Origin: Gemmatimonadota bacterium
Lineage (GTDB): Bacteria > Latescibacterota > UBA2968 > UBA8231
DNA length: 64,000 bases
Reading direction: 5' to 3'
Assembly: GCA_018660835.1 (NCBI GenBank)
Contig: JABJJN010000089.1
Location: 186,001-250,000 of the forward strand
Shown here: positions 1-9,928 of the stretch, piece by piece
Layout of the letters: the number at the start of each line of letters is the position of its first letter
How positions within the stretch are numbered: position 1 is the first letter of the stretch
The notes under the pieces: generated by a model
Database searches by the model: none
Seen by the model: the letters and a program-made list of their open reading frames with translations, nothing else
Told to the model about the DNA's origin: nothing
Program-made: the position numbers and the translations under genes

Positions 1-1
1 C

Positions 2-49
2 TATGCTGACGGTAGCCGCGTCGTCACCCACGATCCTGAGGACCGCTAG
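2..49 (+). CDS. C-terminal end of a gene cut by the left edge
   Basis: The first bases read as an open frame ending YADGSRVVTHDPEDR and a TAG stop. They could be the last 15 codons of a rightward gene that begins outside the window and converges on the phosphoesterase gene that follows. Fifteen codons are too few to identify a family, and a chance open frame cannot be excluded. Confidence 0.3.
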   Translation, partial: YADGSRVVTHDPEDR

Positions 50-101
50 TCCATAGCCTTGGCCGGCATTATGTCGGCTGGTGTCGCAGTACGAGTGATC
101 T

Positions 102-2009
102 CTAGCGGACGAGCATCGCTTCGACCGTCTCGCGCACATCCCCCGTTTCGAGTGTGATCAGATACACACCGCTCGCTGCTGACGCGCCCTGTGTGTCGCG
201 GCCATTCCACTCGACTGTATGCAGCCCCTGTGACAGAGCACGCTCCTGCAGCGTCCGCACGAGTGCCCCGCGTGTGTCGCGGATCTCGATACGAATGGTC
301 TCGGGTTGCGCCAACTGAAAGCGCACGAGGACCGTGTCGTTGAAAGGGTTCGGATACGGTGGCTGCAGCCGCCGTTCGACCTCTGCTGGCCTCTGCGTCT
401 GTTGGCCAATCGCCATCTCTTCAATTGCCGTCGCGACATCACCGAGGACGACGATGTCGTCATACAGTCTGCGCTCGAAACCTGTGAGCACACCGTCTGC
501 GTCGACGAAGGGGAAGACATGCACAGGCTTGAGGATCGCCTGCCAGGTGCCATCCATCGGCAGGATGTCTATCTCCAGATGACCATAGTGCTTGCCACCT
601 GACTGCAGAACCCCACCTGACCATGTCTCAGGTGCATCCTCATGCACCAGATACTGTTGATGAGGGTTGTCCAGTCCCGATTCTGGACCACGCAGTCCGT
701 CTCCGGCAATCCCAACGTCGAAGATTTGCAGCGCATGGGGTCGACTGCTGCCATCCGGCAAAATCTGTTCACCTTCGACGACTGAGCGTTCCCACATCTC
801 ATCGTGACCGGCGATCAATGCATCGACACCAAATTCGTGAAACATGGGCGTCAGCGCGCGCACCGGCACACCCGATTGCTGATCCCGGCCTGACCCATTC
901 CCAGGGGGCCACCCGTGGGGGCCAACAGAATACGGCACATGGTGAAAAAAGACGAAGGTGAAGGCACTGTTTCTCTGGCTGTCGGCAAGCTGGGCTCGAA
1001 GCCACGTCCACTGCGCAGATCCCTCACCAAAACTCGGAGAATGACCGCCTCCTGCTTCCCCATCGCCCAGCAGGAAGTAGTTCGTGTCATCCGCCGATTG
1101 ATGGGGGATGCCATTGGACACATCGAGACTGATCAGTGTAACCGGCCCATAGTCCAGTCTGTAGTAGCGACCCTCTGCCCTTTCGGAACCATTGCTTGGA
1201 TTGTCGAAATAGCTGAGCCAGCGAGAGATGGCGCGCTCAGAGCCTGGTTGATCGTAGCCTGACATCTTGGGGCCCTGGTAATACTCATGATTGCCTGCAG
1301 CGGCGATCAGCGGCACGCGGGCAGCGAGATTGATTCCGGCCACGTCTGTCATATGGCGCCAGAATTCATCCCAGTCTCGCTGCTCCCCCCCGGACTCGAC
1401 CAGGTCGCCGGCAATGCCGAGTAGATCAGGCTGTCGATCAAGGATGACTTGCAGGTTGTTCAACAAGCCTGTCGTTTGATCGAGCAGATAGTCGCGTGGA
1501 ATCTGTATCCGCGCCGGATCCGGCCAATCGACACGCTTGCCCGTCGATTCCGGTTCCGTCTCGCTGTCGGCAAAGAAGATGAGCCGCACAGGCTCTCTGT
1601 CTGTCGATGCAGGGGCCGACTTGAATTCACCCTCGAAGACGGACTCGCCCTGCTGTACACGAAACGCATACGCTGTGGACGAGGTAAGTCCGTCGACGCG
1701 GACCCGATGGCGGAAGGGTGCTGGCCGTGGGGTGTCAGCAAAGAAACTGGCCGCTTCCCATGGCGGATAGGCCAACGATTGGGCGTGGATCACCTCAGAC
1801 ATCAAGGATTCATCCCGCGAGCCCAGCTCGAGAACACCTGGTTGATCGCTATCGGAAAACCATAGAATCGATATCGCATCGGGTGTTGGATGTTGCAGAT
1901 ACGGCAGCACCCGAAAATCCTCTGCCGCACCATCTGTTGCGCCGAACACGGCAAGAATCCCTAGAGCGCACAGATGACGAAAACCAATACAAAGACCCTT
2001 CACACGCAC
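102..2009 (-). CDS. Exported calcineurin-like metallophosphoesterase with C-terminal sorting domain
   Basis: This 635-residue protein starts with a signal peptide ending near GATDGAAE. Next comes a fibronectin-III-like domain of the kind found in purple acid phosphatases (about residues 30-135). The catalytic phosphoesterase domain (about 140-500) shows the metal-binding motifs GDLVESGG, GNHE, FFHH and GHDEMWE. The last 90 residues hold a YPNPFN motif and a FlgD/type-IX-like beta domain ending SGVYLITLETG, typical of cell-surface sorting signals. It probably hydrolyses phosphoesters outside the cytoplasm; the substrate is unknown. The start is a GTG preceded by AAGGGAG. It lies 26 bases behind the LVIVD gene on the same strand, so the two are likely one operon. 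Confidence 0.88.
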   Translation of the reverse strand: MRVKGLCIGFRHLCALGILAVFGATDGAAEDFRVLPYLQHPTPDAISILWFSDSDQPGVLELGSRDESLMSEVIHAQSLAYPPWEAASFFADTPRPAPFRHRVRVDGLTSSTAYAFRVQQGESVFEGEFKSAPASTDREPVRLIFFADSETEPESTGKRVDWPDPARIQIPRDYLLDQTTGLLNNLQVILDRQPDLLGIAGDLVESGGEQRDWDEFWRHMTDVAGINLAARVPLIAAAGNHEYYQGPKMSGYDQPGSERAISRWLSYFDNPSNGSERAEGRYYRLDYGPVTLISLDVSNGIPHQSADDTNYFLLGDGEAGGGHSPSFGEGSAQWTWLRAQLADSQRNSAFTFVFFHHVPYSVGPHGWPPGNGSGRDQQSGVPVRALTPMFHEFGVDALIAGHDEMWERSVVEGEQILPDGSSRPHALQIFDVGIAGDGLRGPESGLDNPHQQYLVHEDAPETWSGGVLQSGGKHYGHLEIDILPMDGTWQAILKPVHVFPFVDADGVLTGFERRLYDDIVVLGDVATAIEEMAIGQQTQRPAEVERRLQPPYPNPFNDTVLVRFQLAQPETIRIEIRDTRGALVRTLQERALSQGLHTVEWNGRDTQGASAASGVYLITLETGDVRETVEAMLVR

Positions 2010-2035
2010 CCACTCCCTTGGCAGCTGTAATGTCG

Positions 2036-4258
2036 CTATCTGAGCAACAAGATACGGCGAGTTTGTGTCGTCGTGGGCGTCGTCAGACGATACAGATACA
2101 CTCCTGTGGCAACCTCTCGACCCAACTCACTGCGGCCATCCCACGCAAACAGATAACTTCCCGCTTCGCGATGGCCCGAATTCAACCTGCGCACGCGCTG
2201 GCCACTGATGTTGTACACATCAAGCCGCACGTCACCCGACTGCGCCAGTTTGAGAGGTATCGTCGACTGGCTATTGAAGGGATTCGGATAGCCGGACCCG
2301 AGCGTCGTTTCTGACGGCGTCGTTGCGGCGGCCTCATCCTCTTCGATGGCCGTCACCTGACGTTCACTCACCAGACGCATGTCATCCAGATAGAACGTGC
2401 CGCGCAGGTTGCCCTCGAAGGAGATCGTGGGAATCACACGCTCGCGTTGAAACACGTCGAAAGGAAACTCTACGGTTTGCCATTCTTGATCGGTGAGGTT
2501 AACAAGCCTGGTGCGCCGCGTCAGAAGCCGCATGTGATAGTCGCCGATATTGATCTCCAGCTGCGAACCTGTCGCATCGCCAGGATGGAAGGCGAATCGC
2601 AGGCCGGTATAGCCCAGCATGTCGAGTTCGTCGGCAAATTGCAGCGCCAACTCCCACTCGTTGCGGGCAGTGCCGTCGATGTGGATCGCCGCCGCCTCGT
2701 TACCGACAAAAACAGGGCCCGTGGAAACCATCTCCGGTCCGAAAACACCCACGGGGCCACTTGCGACGATGCCCTGAATCAGTTCGTCGCCAATGATGTC
2801 CTGATCTCGCGAAGGTAGAAGGTCGAGAGGCAGCCCTGCTCGAGGATAGACCCTGCCCTCCTCATCCTCGGCACGCACCTCGATACGGTATTCTCCGCTC
2901 AGCAGACCGCCTGGCAGTCGCACAATCCCTGCATAGCGGCCATCACCGGCAACGTCGTCGCCGTGCGTCCCATCGTCCCGCATAGGGAAACTCCCGGCTC
3001 GATCAGGCAGCAAGCGAACCGTCACGTCTGGCGGTGGCGCGGAGACATCTCGCGAAGATTCAACCTCGGCTCGTACGAGGAAGGTCGATTCTGTCGCGGT
3101 CGATAGTTGTCTCACGGGCGCATCCATGTCACGCACGACATAGGCAGGTTGATCATAACGCAGCGCCCGGATCGCTGACATCCGTGCATCGGCGACGAAG
3201 ATGAGTCCTCTGTGTGCCTGTGCCCCCCACGCGTAGGGTGTACCGAAATAGCCCACCTCTACTGGGAAGACGGGATCACTCACATCGAGGATGTATAGAC
3301 CACCATCATAGAATGACCAGTACAGCAGATCGTCCTCGATCCAGGTGTTGTGTGGGCCAATGCTGTCCTCAACACGCCGACGGGGCATCGTGAAGGTCGC
3401 CGCTTCAAAGGGCTGTGTCGGATCACTGACATCGATGATGTGCAGCGACTGCATCCAGCCACCGAGTTCCTGGTTGCAGTAGGCATATTGCCCATAGGGG
3501 AAGCAGTTGTGCAGGCCCTCGGCAATCGACAGCGCGGACAGCGTCTGTGGTTGATCAGGATCAGCCAGATCGAGAATAACCAGTCCACCTGAACCGCGAA
3601 CGAAATCGCTCAGGAAGGCGAGGCCATCTTTGATGTGGATATCGTGGATGATACTGCCAAAACCTGACATCTCGTTCAGCCAGGTACTGGCGACAAAGGG
3701 CTGCGCCGGATCCGTGACGTCGACGACGGTGATGCCACGACTGGCGGAATGTGCCAGATACGCTCTATCACGATAGATGAAACTGTTGTGCACACCCGAC
3801 CAGAAGGGGTCTTCGACGTGGGAGAGCATCTTCGGTGCCGTCGGATCCGTCACGTCCACCATGACCGCGCCGATTTCATTCACGGGGCCATTCTGCACGG
3901 ACACGACAGCGAGCCCATTGGCAACCTTCACATCCAGAGCCGGGCCGGGCATCGCCAGGCGTGCCACCTGCTGCATGTTGGTGGGGTCGGAGATATCGAC
4001 GATGTGCAACAGCCCATTGCGGCTGCCCATATACGCATAGTCTCCATCGATGAAGAAGTCCGTCGTCGAGAAAAACCAATCTCCTTCAGGATCCCAGGGT
4101 GGTTCGACCTGGACGGTACCGATGAGGCTGACATTCATGGCACCCTTGTCGCCAGGCAATGCAGGCCAGACGACGGTCTGTTGCGCGCACAAGGGAATGG
4201 CCACGGGAATCATGCACCACAGAACGAGTACGGATCTCGAGAGCGAGGAGCCGAGCAT
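2036..4258 (-). CDS. Exported LVIVD-repeat beta-propeller protein with C-terminal sorting domain
   Basis: The 740-residue product has a signal peptide (hydrophobic stretch SVLVLWCMIPVAIPLCA). A series of LVIVD-type repeats follows over roughly residues 50-390, recognisable from recurring phrases such as LLHIVDISDP, ITVVDVTDP, LVILDLADP, LHIIDVSDP and LYILDVSDP. A linker region with a beta-sandwich-like section comes next. The final 85 residues carry YPNPFN and the same sorting-domain ending as the neighbour (SGVYLYRLTT pattern, here TGVYLYRLTT). Such proteins form surface propellers of unknown binding partner. ATG 4258 is preferred because GGAG lies eight bases upstream; a TTG 24 bases earlier is possible. 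Confidence 0.85.
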   Translation of the reverse strand: MLGSSLSRSVLVLWCMIPVAIPLCAQQTVVWPALPGDKGAMNVSLIGTVQVEPPWDPEGDWFFSTTDFFIDGDYAYMGSRNGLLHIVDISDPTNMQQVARLAMPGPALDVKVANGLAVVSVQNGPVNEIGAVMVDVTDPTAPKMLSHVEDPFWSGVHNSFIYRDRAYLAHSASRGITVVDVTDPAQPFVASTWLNEMSGFGSIIHDIHIKDGLAFLSDFVRGSGGLVILDLADPDQPQTLSALSIAEGLHNCFPYGQYAYCNQELGGWMQSLHIIDVSDPTQPFEAATFTMPRRRVEDSIGPHNTWIEDDLLYWSFYDGGLYILDVSDPVFPVEVGYFGTPYAWGAQAHRGLIFVADARMSAIRALRYDQPAYVVRDMDAPVRQLSTATESTFLVRAEVESSRDVSAPPPDVTVRLLPDRAGSFPMRDDGTHGDDVAGDGRYAGIVRLPGGLLSGEYRIEVRAEDEEGRVYPRAGLPLDLLPSRDQDIIGDELIQGIVASGPVGVFGPEMVSTGPVFVGNEAAAIHIDGTARNEWELALQFADELDMLGYTGLRFAFHPGDATGSQLEINIGDYHMRLLTRRTRLVNLTDQEWQTVEFPFDVFQRERVIPTISFEGNLRGTFYLDDMRLVSERQVTAIEEDEAAATTPSETTLGSGYPNPFNSQSTIPLKLAQSGDVRLDVYNISGQRVRRLNSGHREAGSYLFAWDGRSELGREVATGVYLYRLTTPTTTQTRRILLLR

Positions 4259-4467
4259 GCACGGTCTCCGTGTCCCCTGCAAGAACGGGGAAATGGGTTG
4301 GGCACCGACGTGAAGTATAGGGACGATGGCAGGGTGGAAACCACCCGCAACCCGTGGGCTTGCCCTTCGGCGTCCTTCGACGATAGGATACCACCTGCCC
4401 TACCCCTCGTTCGACAGGAAAATCGCGTGCACTGCGACAAGATCTGCTTGCTGAAGACAGCGAACCC

Positions 4468-5214
4468 GTGACGGCGATTGAAGCGCCTGCAGCCGAGTTC
4501 GCTCGCAATGGCTTCTGCCTGTTACCCGGTGCCTTAACGAGGCAGCAGGTGAAATCTCTGAACGATGCCATCGACGACCATCAGCGGCACTTTGGCGGTC
4601 TATGGCAGAGGCGAGGCGAAGGCGGGCGTCAACAGTGTGTGACGATTCTGTTGACCCATTCCGTCTTTGACCAGTCCCTGCTGAATCCCGGCGTTCTACC
4701 ACTCGTGCACCATCTCGTGGGGGATGAATTGGTCGTGGAAGAGCACTCAGTCATGGTCCGCCCCCCCATGGACGGCCCACCACCGGCTGCCAGTTGGCAT
4801 CGAGACCGTCCCCACAACCCCGAGCATCCTCTCGCCATCGACGCATTGTCCGTTGTGTACTATCTGACCGACGTGGACGAATCGACCCACTGTTTCAGCA
4901 TTGTCCCTGAGTCTATTGAGGCCAAACTCAACCCCTCTACGCAGCTCACCTGCGACGGCTCAGGAGCGCACGATCTGCTTGGACCGGCAGGAACGGCACT
5001 GCTTTTTCATGCTGGGTCTTGTCATGCCGGTCGTCTGCGTCAGACGCGGAGCGAGCGACGTACGGTCCACATCTATTTCGGCCTCGCCTCCCAACCACCT
5101 TTGAGCAATCACACACCCATCCCTGCGCGCCTGGTCGAACATGCAGAGCAAGAGGTCCGAGGCTTGTTCCGTCGTCCCAACGATCTGACAAGAGCGATGC
5201 TGACCCAGACCTGA
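4468..5214 (+). CDS. Phytanoyl-CoA dioxygenase (PhyH) family protein
   Basis: The 248-residue protein has the double-stranded beta-helix signature of Fe(II)/2-oxoglutarate oxygenases. The HxD motif is in SWHRDRP near residue 111. A distal His lies in FHAGSCHAGR near residue 190, followed by the 2-oxoglutarate-binding Arg region (RRTVHIYFG). The N-terminal phrase FARNGFCLLPGALT is typical of PhyH proteins. The start is a GTG without an obvious ribosome-binding site. The gene is first in a rightward run leading into pdxA. It is one of three PhyH genes in the window; the substrate cannot be read from the sequence. Confidence 0.85.
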   Translation: MTAIEAPAAEFARNGFCLLPGALTRQQVKSLNDAIDDHQRHFGGLWQRRGEGGRQQCVTILLTHSVFDQSLLNPGVLPLVHHLVGDELVVEEHSVMVRPPMDGPPPAASWHRDRPHNPEHPLAIDALSVVYYLTDVDESTHCFSIVPESIEAKLNPSTQLTCDGSGAHDLLGPAGTALLFHAGSCHAGRLRQTRSERRTVHIYFGLASQPPLSNHTPIPARLVEHAEQEVRGLFRRPNDLTRAMLTQT

Positions 5215-5314
5215 CCCACGCTTCCGTCCACTGTGCCTTGCGGTCACGCCATCGACACCGTTCTTCGCTTGCATTGCAGCAGCGCTCGCCCATTCCCCGC
5301 TTCCGAGGCACCTC

Positions 5315-6337
5315 ATGCCCCATCGTCCCCTGATAGGTCTCACGGTAGGTGACCCCGCCGGCATCGGCCCCGAAATCGTCATCAAAGCCCTGCAGGATCC
5401 AGCATCGTACGATGCCATTCGACCTGTCGTGTATGCCGATCGGGCAGTATTAGCCGATGTGATCCGCTTTCTCGGTCTCACCGTCGAGCTTGAGGAGGTC
5501 GCATCGGCTTCAGCTGGGCATTTCAAGCCGGGCTGCATTGACTTTGTCGATTGCCACGTCCTCGATGCGCCGGTGCCACTGGGTCAGATCAGTGCCGACG
5601 GCGGGCGAGCAGGCTACGCCTATCTCGACCGCGCGATCGATGATGCACTGACGGGGGAACTCGATGGCCTGGCGACGGCACCCCTGAACAAAGAATCTCT
5701 GCAGGCTGCGAAGGTGCCCTTTATTGACCACACGGCAGTTCTCAAGTCAAAGGCCGCCCACCGCGAACCCATGACATTGTTCGTCGCCAAGACGCTGAAG
5801 GTGTTTTTCCTCACACGGCATATCTCCTTTCGGCAGATTCCCGATGCGATTACCAAGGAACTCATCCTCGATGCACTGCCATTGTGCGACCTGTATTTGC
5901 GCCAGCTGGGAATCGCGCAACCCCACGTAGCCGTCGCCGCGTTGAATCCGCATGGCGGCGAACAGGGGTTGTTCGGCACGGATGAGATGGAAACCATTGG
6001 CCCCGCTGTGCAGATGGCGAAGGACAAGGGTTGGAATGTCACCGGTCCGGTGCCTGCAGACTCTGTCTTTCACCAGACCTACGAGGGTCGTTATGACGGC
6101 GTTCTGTCACTGTATCATGATCAGGGCCACATCGCCGCCAAGACCCTCGATTTCCACGGCACGGTCAGTCTGACGATGGGCCTCAAATTCCTGCGAACAT
6201 CCGTCGATCACGGTACGGCCTTCGATATTGCGGGGCAGGGTATCGCCCAGGAAAGAGGCATGGTGGAATCAATCATTGCCTCGGGTCGGTGGAGCAAGAT
6301 GGTGAAAGACCATCTCGAACTGACACCCTTCACCTGA
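5315..6337 (+). CDS. pdxA: 4-hydroxythreonine-4-phosphate dehydrogenase
   Basis: The 340-residue product matches PdxA throughout. It has the N-terminal GDPAGIGPEI motif and metal-ligand histidines in DHTAVL (about residue 145), LNPHGGEQG (about 212) and YHDQGH (about 267). PdxA oxidises 4-phosphohydroxy-L-threonine with NAD in vitamin B6 biosynthesis, but close relatives act in catabolism of hydroxylated acids. Since no other pdx gene is visible nearby, a catabolic PdxA2-like role is an alternative. GAGG lies seven bases before the ATG. The stop codon overlaps the next start by one base (TGATG). Confidence 0.93.
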   Translation: MPHRPLIGLTVGDPAGIGPEIVIKALQDPASYDAIRPVVYADRAVLADVIRFLGLTVELEEVASASAGHFKPGCIDFVDCHVLDAPVPLGQISADGGRAGYAYLDRAIDDALTGELDGLATAPLNKESLQAAKVPFIDHTAVLKSKAAHREPMTLFVAKTLKVFFLTRHISFRQIPDAITKELILDALPLCDLYLRQLGIAQPHVAVAALNPHGGEQGLFGTDEMETIGPAVQMAKDKGWNVTGPVPADSVFHQTYEGRYDGVLSLYHDQGHIAAKTLDFHGTVSLTMGLKFLRTSVDHGTAFDIAGQGIAQERGMVESIIASGRWSKMVKDHLELTPFT

Positions 6338-7188
6338 TGATGCATAAGACTGGACACATGTTGCAGCGCCTGGGACTCGGAGTGGGGCTGGGACTCGTCC
6401 TCATCGCCCTGGCAACGTGCTCCATCGATCAGGGCATCGAGCCGCAGATCGGTGTGCCGGCGATTCGTGGCACCATCACATTCGAAGGCAACCCACCAGC
6501 CAACACACACTGGGTCGTCGTCGTCGCATCCCGAGACTTCCCACCGTCAGATGTCGTGCAGTTGGCGCTGTCCCAGAGTGCCCGTCTCGATTTCAATGCA
6601 GGTTCCGCAGACTACGAGATCAAGGTGCCAAGCCTGGGTAGCTACGCAGCGATCGCTGTGGTGTGGAAAGCGCGGGATGAGCCCGTGATCTGGTCGGACG
6701 TGCTGGGGCTCTACGGCGCGTCCTTTACAGGCGGAATCTCCTTCCCGGACACGGTACACGTCACCGGTGATGCACCTGTCGTCGATGACATTGATGTAAC
6801 CGCCGACTTTACCGCCGTTGATCGCGGTGCCGTACTCGGTGGCCGGATCACCTATGACGGCAATTGGCCGGACAATACGGAACTGATGGGGATCGCCGCT
6901 TATCGAACTCGACCTGCCAACCTGCTCGAATTTTTCCAACCGGCGGCCCTCAATATCTCTTTGCCAACACAGGTCGATCTATTCGACTACCGCCTGGCCA
7001 CACCTCCCGGCACGTATGGCTATACCGTCGTTCTGTGGCTGGGCCGAGGCGCCAGCATTTTCGATTTCAAGCAGATCGGGTTCTACGAAACGAGTCCGGG
7101 ATCAGGTGAACCTGCCGAGGTCTCTGTCGCACTCGGTGATACCCTGCGCAATGTGGACATCAACGTCGACCTGAGGCAGGCTCGATGA
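6337..7188 (+). CDS. Hypothetical lipoprotein, partner of the downstream TonB-dependent receptor
   Basis: This 283-residue protein has an N-terminal hydrophobic segment ending in the lipobox LATC, so it is predicted to be a lipid-anchored envelope protein. The rest looks like two similar beta-sandwich repeats: IRGTITFEGNPPANT near residue 35 resembles GGRITYDGNWPDNTE near residue 170. I do not recognise a named family. It is coupled by a one-base overlap to pdxA and by a four-base ATGA overlap to the receptor gene. This suggests a surface lipoprotein working with that receptor, perhaps in ligand capture. The ATG inside the pdxA stop is chosen because of this coupling and because it places the signal peptide correctly. 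Confidence 0.72.
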   Translation: MMHKTGHMLQRLGLGVGLGLVLIALATCSIDQGIEPQIGVPAIRGTITFEGNPPANTHWVVVVASRDFPPSDVVQLALSQSARLDFNAGSADYEIKVPSLGSYAAIAVVWKARDEPVIWSDVLGLYGASFTGGISFPDTVHVTGDAPVVDDIDVTADFTAVDRGAVLGGRITYDGNWPDNTELMGIAAYRTRPANLLEFFQPAALNISLPTQVDLFDYRLATPPGTYGYTVVLWLGRGASIFDFKQIGFYETSPGSGEPAEVSVALGDTLRNVDINVDLRQAR

Positions 7189-9401
7189 CGCGCCGATTCA
7201 TCATGGACCTCAGACTGGCGAAATGGCTGCTGCCAGCACTGCTCGCGGGTTTCGTCCTGCCGACCTTGGCCAGCGCTGACGAATCCCTCTTGCGTGGCGT
7301 CGTGGTCGATGCAGGCTCAGGGCAACGTATGGTGGGCGCCAATATCCAGATTCTTGGCACCGTGCTGGGAACGATCAGCGACGTACAGGGCGAATTCGTC
7401 GTCGCCCGCGTACCGACGGGACCCTTTCGGATTCGTGTCAGCATGATTGGCTACAGTGAGCGGCTGATGGACGTCGAGTTGCCAAAGGCGGACATCCTTC
7501 GTGTCGTGATGGACCCGTCAGCGATTTCTTTGAATCCCGTCGTCGTCACCGCCGATCGACGTCCTCGTCCATTGGAGGAGTCCTCCACGAGTGTGACCGT
7601 CCTTGGCGAGTCCGAGATCAGTGCCCGTACGAATCTCCGTCTCGATGAAGCATTGGAGATGATCCCCGGTGTCTACTTCATGGAGGATGACATCAACATC
7701 CGGGGTGCCACTGGCTACCGTGCAAATGCGGGCAACCGCATCCTGTTGCTCCTGGATGGAGTGCCGCTCATCAGCAGCGATACAGGTGGCATCAACTGGG
7801 ACATCATCCCCCTGCATGAAGTCGAACGTGTGGAAGTCGTAAAGGGCGCCGGCTCTGCTCTGTGGGGATCGGGGGCAATTGGCGGGGTCGTGAATGTGAT
7901 CACGAAGCGCCCTTCGCAGCAGGGCATCCTCTCCATCCGCTCCACTGCAGGCGTCTACGATGAACCCTCTGCAACCGCATGGGACTGGACCGACCGCACA
8001 TTGCACTACGAGCGCGTCGACATCGGCTACAGTAAGGCCTTCGGGCCTACAGGGCTGCGTGTCGCTGCCAGTCGTTATGCCTCAACGGGTGATCGCCAGG
8101 ATGGCGACTTCAACAAGTGGACCGTCAGTGGCAAGATCAGTCGGCATTTTGCAGATGCTTCTGAACTGGAATTCTATGTAGCGTGGTTGCGTGACCATTC
8201 CGGTGTATTTGTACAGTGGCGTTCGCCCTTCCTGCCAGATTCAACTGACTCGACGCCAGCACAACTCTTTCACCCCCTGTTGTCGCAGGACCAGGGCAAT
8301 GTGCTCAAGGTCACCTGGCTCAACACCTATCTGAAATACTCACGCTCCCTGAGCGCTCTCAGTCACCTGCGGGTTCGAGCTTCCCTGTTGCGCTCCATGC
8401 TCGGCAATCAGTTCGATCGAGGGGGCGCATTCTCACCCGCTCACGGCCCGGGCCTCGAGATCCAGTTTGACTGGCTGCCACGTGAAAGCCACTTCATCTC
8501 CGCCGGCGTCGATGGGAAAGTGCATTTCGTCGATGGCAGATTCTTTGATGGCAGTCACACGGAGCTGGCACTGGCCGCATTCGTCCAGGACGAATGGCAC
8601 CTGCGTCACAATGTGCGACTGACAGCGGGGCTTCGATTCGACCAACATGATCTTGATGGAGATGAACCCTATCGGCAGACGAGTCCACGCCTGGGTGTCA
8701 ACTTCCGTCCAACGTCGACGCTCTCTTTGCGAGCCTCAGCAGGTCGTGCCTTTCGCGTGCCGACGACGGCGGAACGGTCGATGAGTTTTAAGACGGGCAA
8801 CTTCCAGGTGATCTCCAGTGATCATCTCGAACCGGAGCGTGCCTGGTCTTACGAGGCGGGTGCCCGTCAGACACTTGGAGGCCACAGTTATGTCGATGCT
8901 GCTGTCTTTCAGAACGACTACCGTGACTTTGTCGAGCCTCTCGTCGACCTTGCACAGACGGCATCTCTCATCGTTGTGCGATTTCAGAATGTGAATGATG
9001 CACGAATTCGTGGCGTGGAGATGGGCGCGGGCACTCGTCTTTGGTATCAGCGGCTCCACCTTGATGGTGGACTGACCTTGCTGGACTCGGAAGATCTGGA
9101 ACTCGAACGACCCTTGGCCTACCGGCCGCGCTGGACCGGGCAACTGAGCCCGTCGCTACATCTTGGCCGAGTGTCGGGCAGCCTCGACTATCGATATTCC
9201 AGTCGTCTGCAGCAGGTCTCCGTGTACTCGGGCGATGAACGAGTGCCGCAGCATGAACTGAATGTACGTGCCCAGATTCACTGGTCGAGCTTGTCATGGA
9301 CCTTGGGTGTCAACAATCTGTTCAACTACAACTACACGCAGCTCGAGCGAAATCTGGGCGATATTCGGAACTTTGTCGTCGGCATCAACGGCACATTTTG
9401 A
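7185..9401 (+). CDS. TonB-dependent outer-membrane receptor
   Basis: The 738-residue product has a signal peptide ending at ASADE. A carboxypeptidase-regulatory-like domain follows (about 32-115: LRGVVVDAGSGQRMVGANI), then a plug domain (about 125-240: RPLEESSTSVTVLGESEI, YRANAGNRILLLLDGVP, ALWGSGAIGGVVNVITKRP), then a beta-barrel ending in the aromatic C-terminus VGINGTF. The architecture is that of receptors importing metal chelates, vitamin B12 or oligosaccharides with energy from TonB. The barrel contains no ligand signature I can read. The start overlaps the lipoprotein stop by four bases, and nrfHA lies directly downstream. Confidence 0.92.
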   Translation: MTRRFIMDLRLAKWLLPALLAGFVLPTLASADESLLRGVVVDAGSGQRMVGANIQILGTVLGTISDVQGEFVVARVPTGPFRIRVSMIGYSERLMDVELPKADILRVVMDPSAISLNPVVVTADRRPRPLEESSTSVTVLGESEISARTNLRLDEALEMIPGVYFMEDDINIRGATGYRANAGNRILLLLDGVPLISSDTGGINWDIIPLHEVERVEVVKGAGSALWGSGAIGGVVNVITKRPSQQGILSIRSTAGVYDEPSATAWDWTDRTLHYERVDIGYSKAFGPTGLRVAASRYASTGDRQDGDFNKWTVSGKISRHFADASELEFYVAWLRDHSGVFVQWRSPFLPDSTDSTPAQLFHPLLSQDQGNVLKVTWLNTYLKYSRSLSALSHLRVRASLLRSMLGNQFDRGGAFSPAHGPGLEIQFDWLPRESHFISAGVDGKVHFVDGRFFDGSHTELALAAFVQDEWHLRHNVRLTAGLRFDQHDLDGDEPYRQTSPRLGVNFRPTSTLSLRASAGRAFRVPTTAERSMSFKTGNFQVISSDHLEPERAWSYEAGARQTLGGHSYVDAAVFQNDYRDFVEPLVDLAQTASLIVVRFQNVNDARIRGVEMGAGTRLWYQRLHLDGGLTLLDSEDLELERPLAYRPRWTGQLSPSLHLGRVSGSLDYRYSSRLQQVSVYSGDERVPQHELNVRAQIHWSSLSWTLGVNNLFNYNYTQLERNLGDIRNFVVGINGTF

Positions 9402-9412
9402 CAGGCTGAACA

Positions 9413-9928
9413 TTGAGAGATAGTGCATCATCATCGGGGGTGAGCCGGCCAGCAACAGTGGCGTTGATTTGCGTCGGACTATTCGCCGGACTTGGTCTGT
9501 TCACACTGAAGTATGGAGAGGGTCTCTCATACTTCAGTGCTGACCCAAGAGCCTGTGCCAATTGTCACATCATGCAACCTCAGTTCGACTCCTGGCAAAA
9601 GGCATCCCACCATACAGTTGCCGCATGTGTCGACTGCCATCTACCGCAGCCATTTGTCGAACGTTATCTGGCCAAGGCTGAGAATGGCTACTACCACTCG
9701 AAGGGTTTCACCTTCCAGGATTTCCATGAACCCATCGCGATCAAAGAGAAAAACAGCAAAATCCTGCAAGACAACTGCCTGACATGCCACCAGCCTATGA
9801 CGGCTGACTTGCTCAATCATGGCCAGGATTCATCACGTGGTTGTGTGCATTGTCACGCCACCGTTGGCCATGGCGAACGTGTCGGTCTTGGCGGACCAGA
9901 AACAACATCAGAGAGGGTCTCACAGTGA
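9413..9928 (+). CDS. nrfH: Cytochrome c nitrite reductase small subunit, tetrahaem NrfH
   Basis: The 171-residue protein has an N-terminal membrane anchor (TVALICVGLFAGLGLF) and four c-type haem motifs: CANCH, CVDCH, CLTCH and CVHCH. This is the NapC/NirT/NrfH pattern. NrfH takes electrons from menaquinol and passes them to NrfA. The start is a TTG 12 bases after the receptor stop, and the gene overlaps nrfA by four bases (GTGA), so the two subunits are translationally coupled. The CANCHIMQPQFDSW region matches the first-haem site of the family. Confidence 0.93.
   Translation: MRDSASSSGVSRPATVALICVGLFAGLGLFTLKYGEGLSYFSADPRACANCHIMQPQFDSWQKASHHTVAACVDCHLPQPFVERYLAKAENGYYHSKGFTFQDFHEPIAIKEKNSKILQDNCLTCHQPMTADLLNHGQDSSRGCVHCHATVGHGERVGLGGPETTSERVSQ

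Noticed and set aside
6200..7200. Cobalamin or other riboswitch ahead of the TonB receptor
   Set aside because: The upstream DNA is fully coding, with overlapping genes, leaving no room for a leader RNA.
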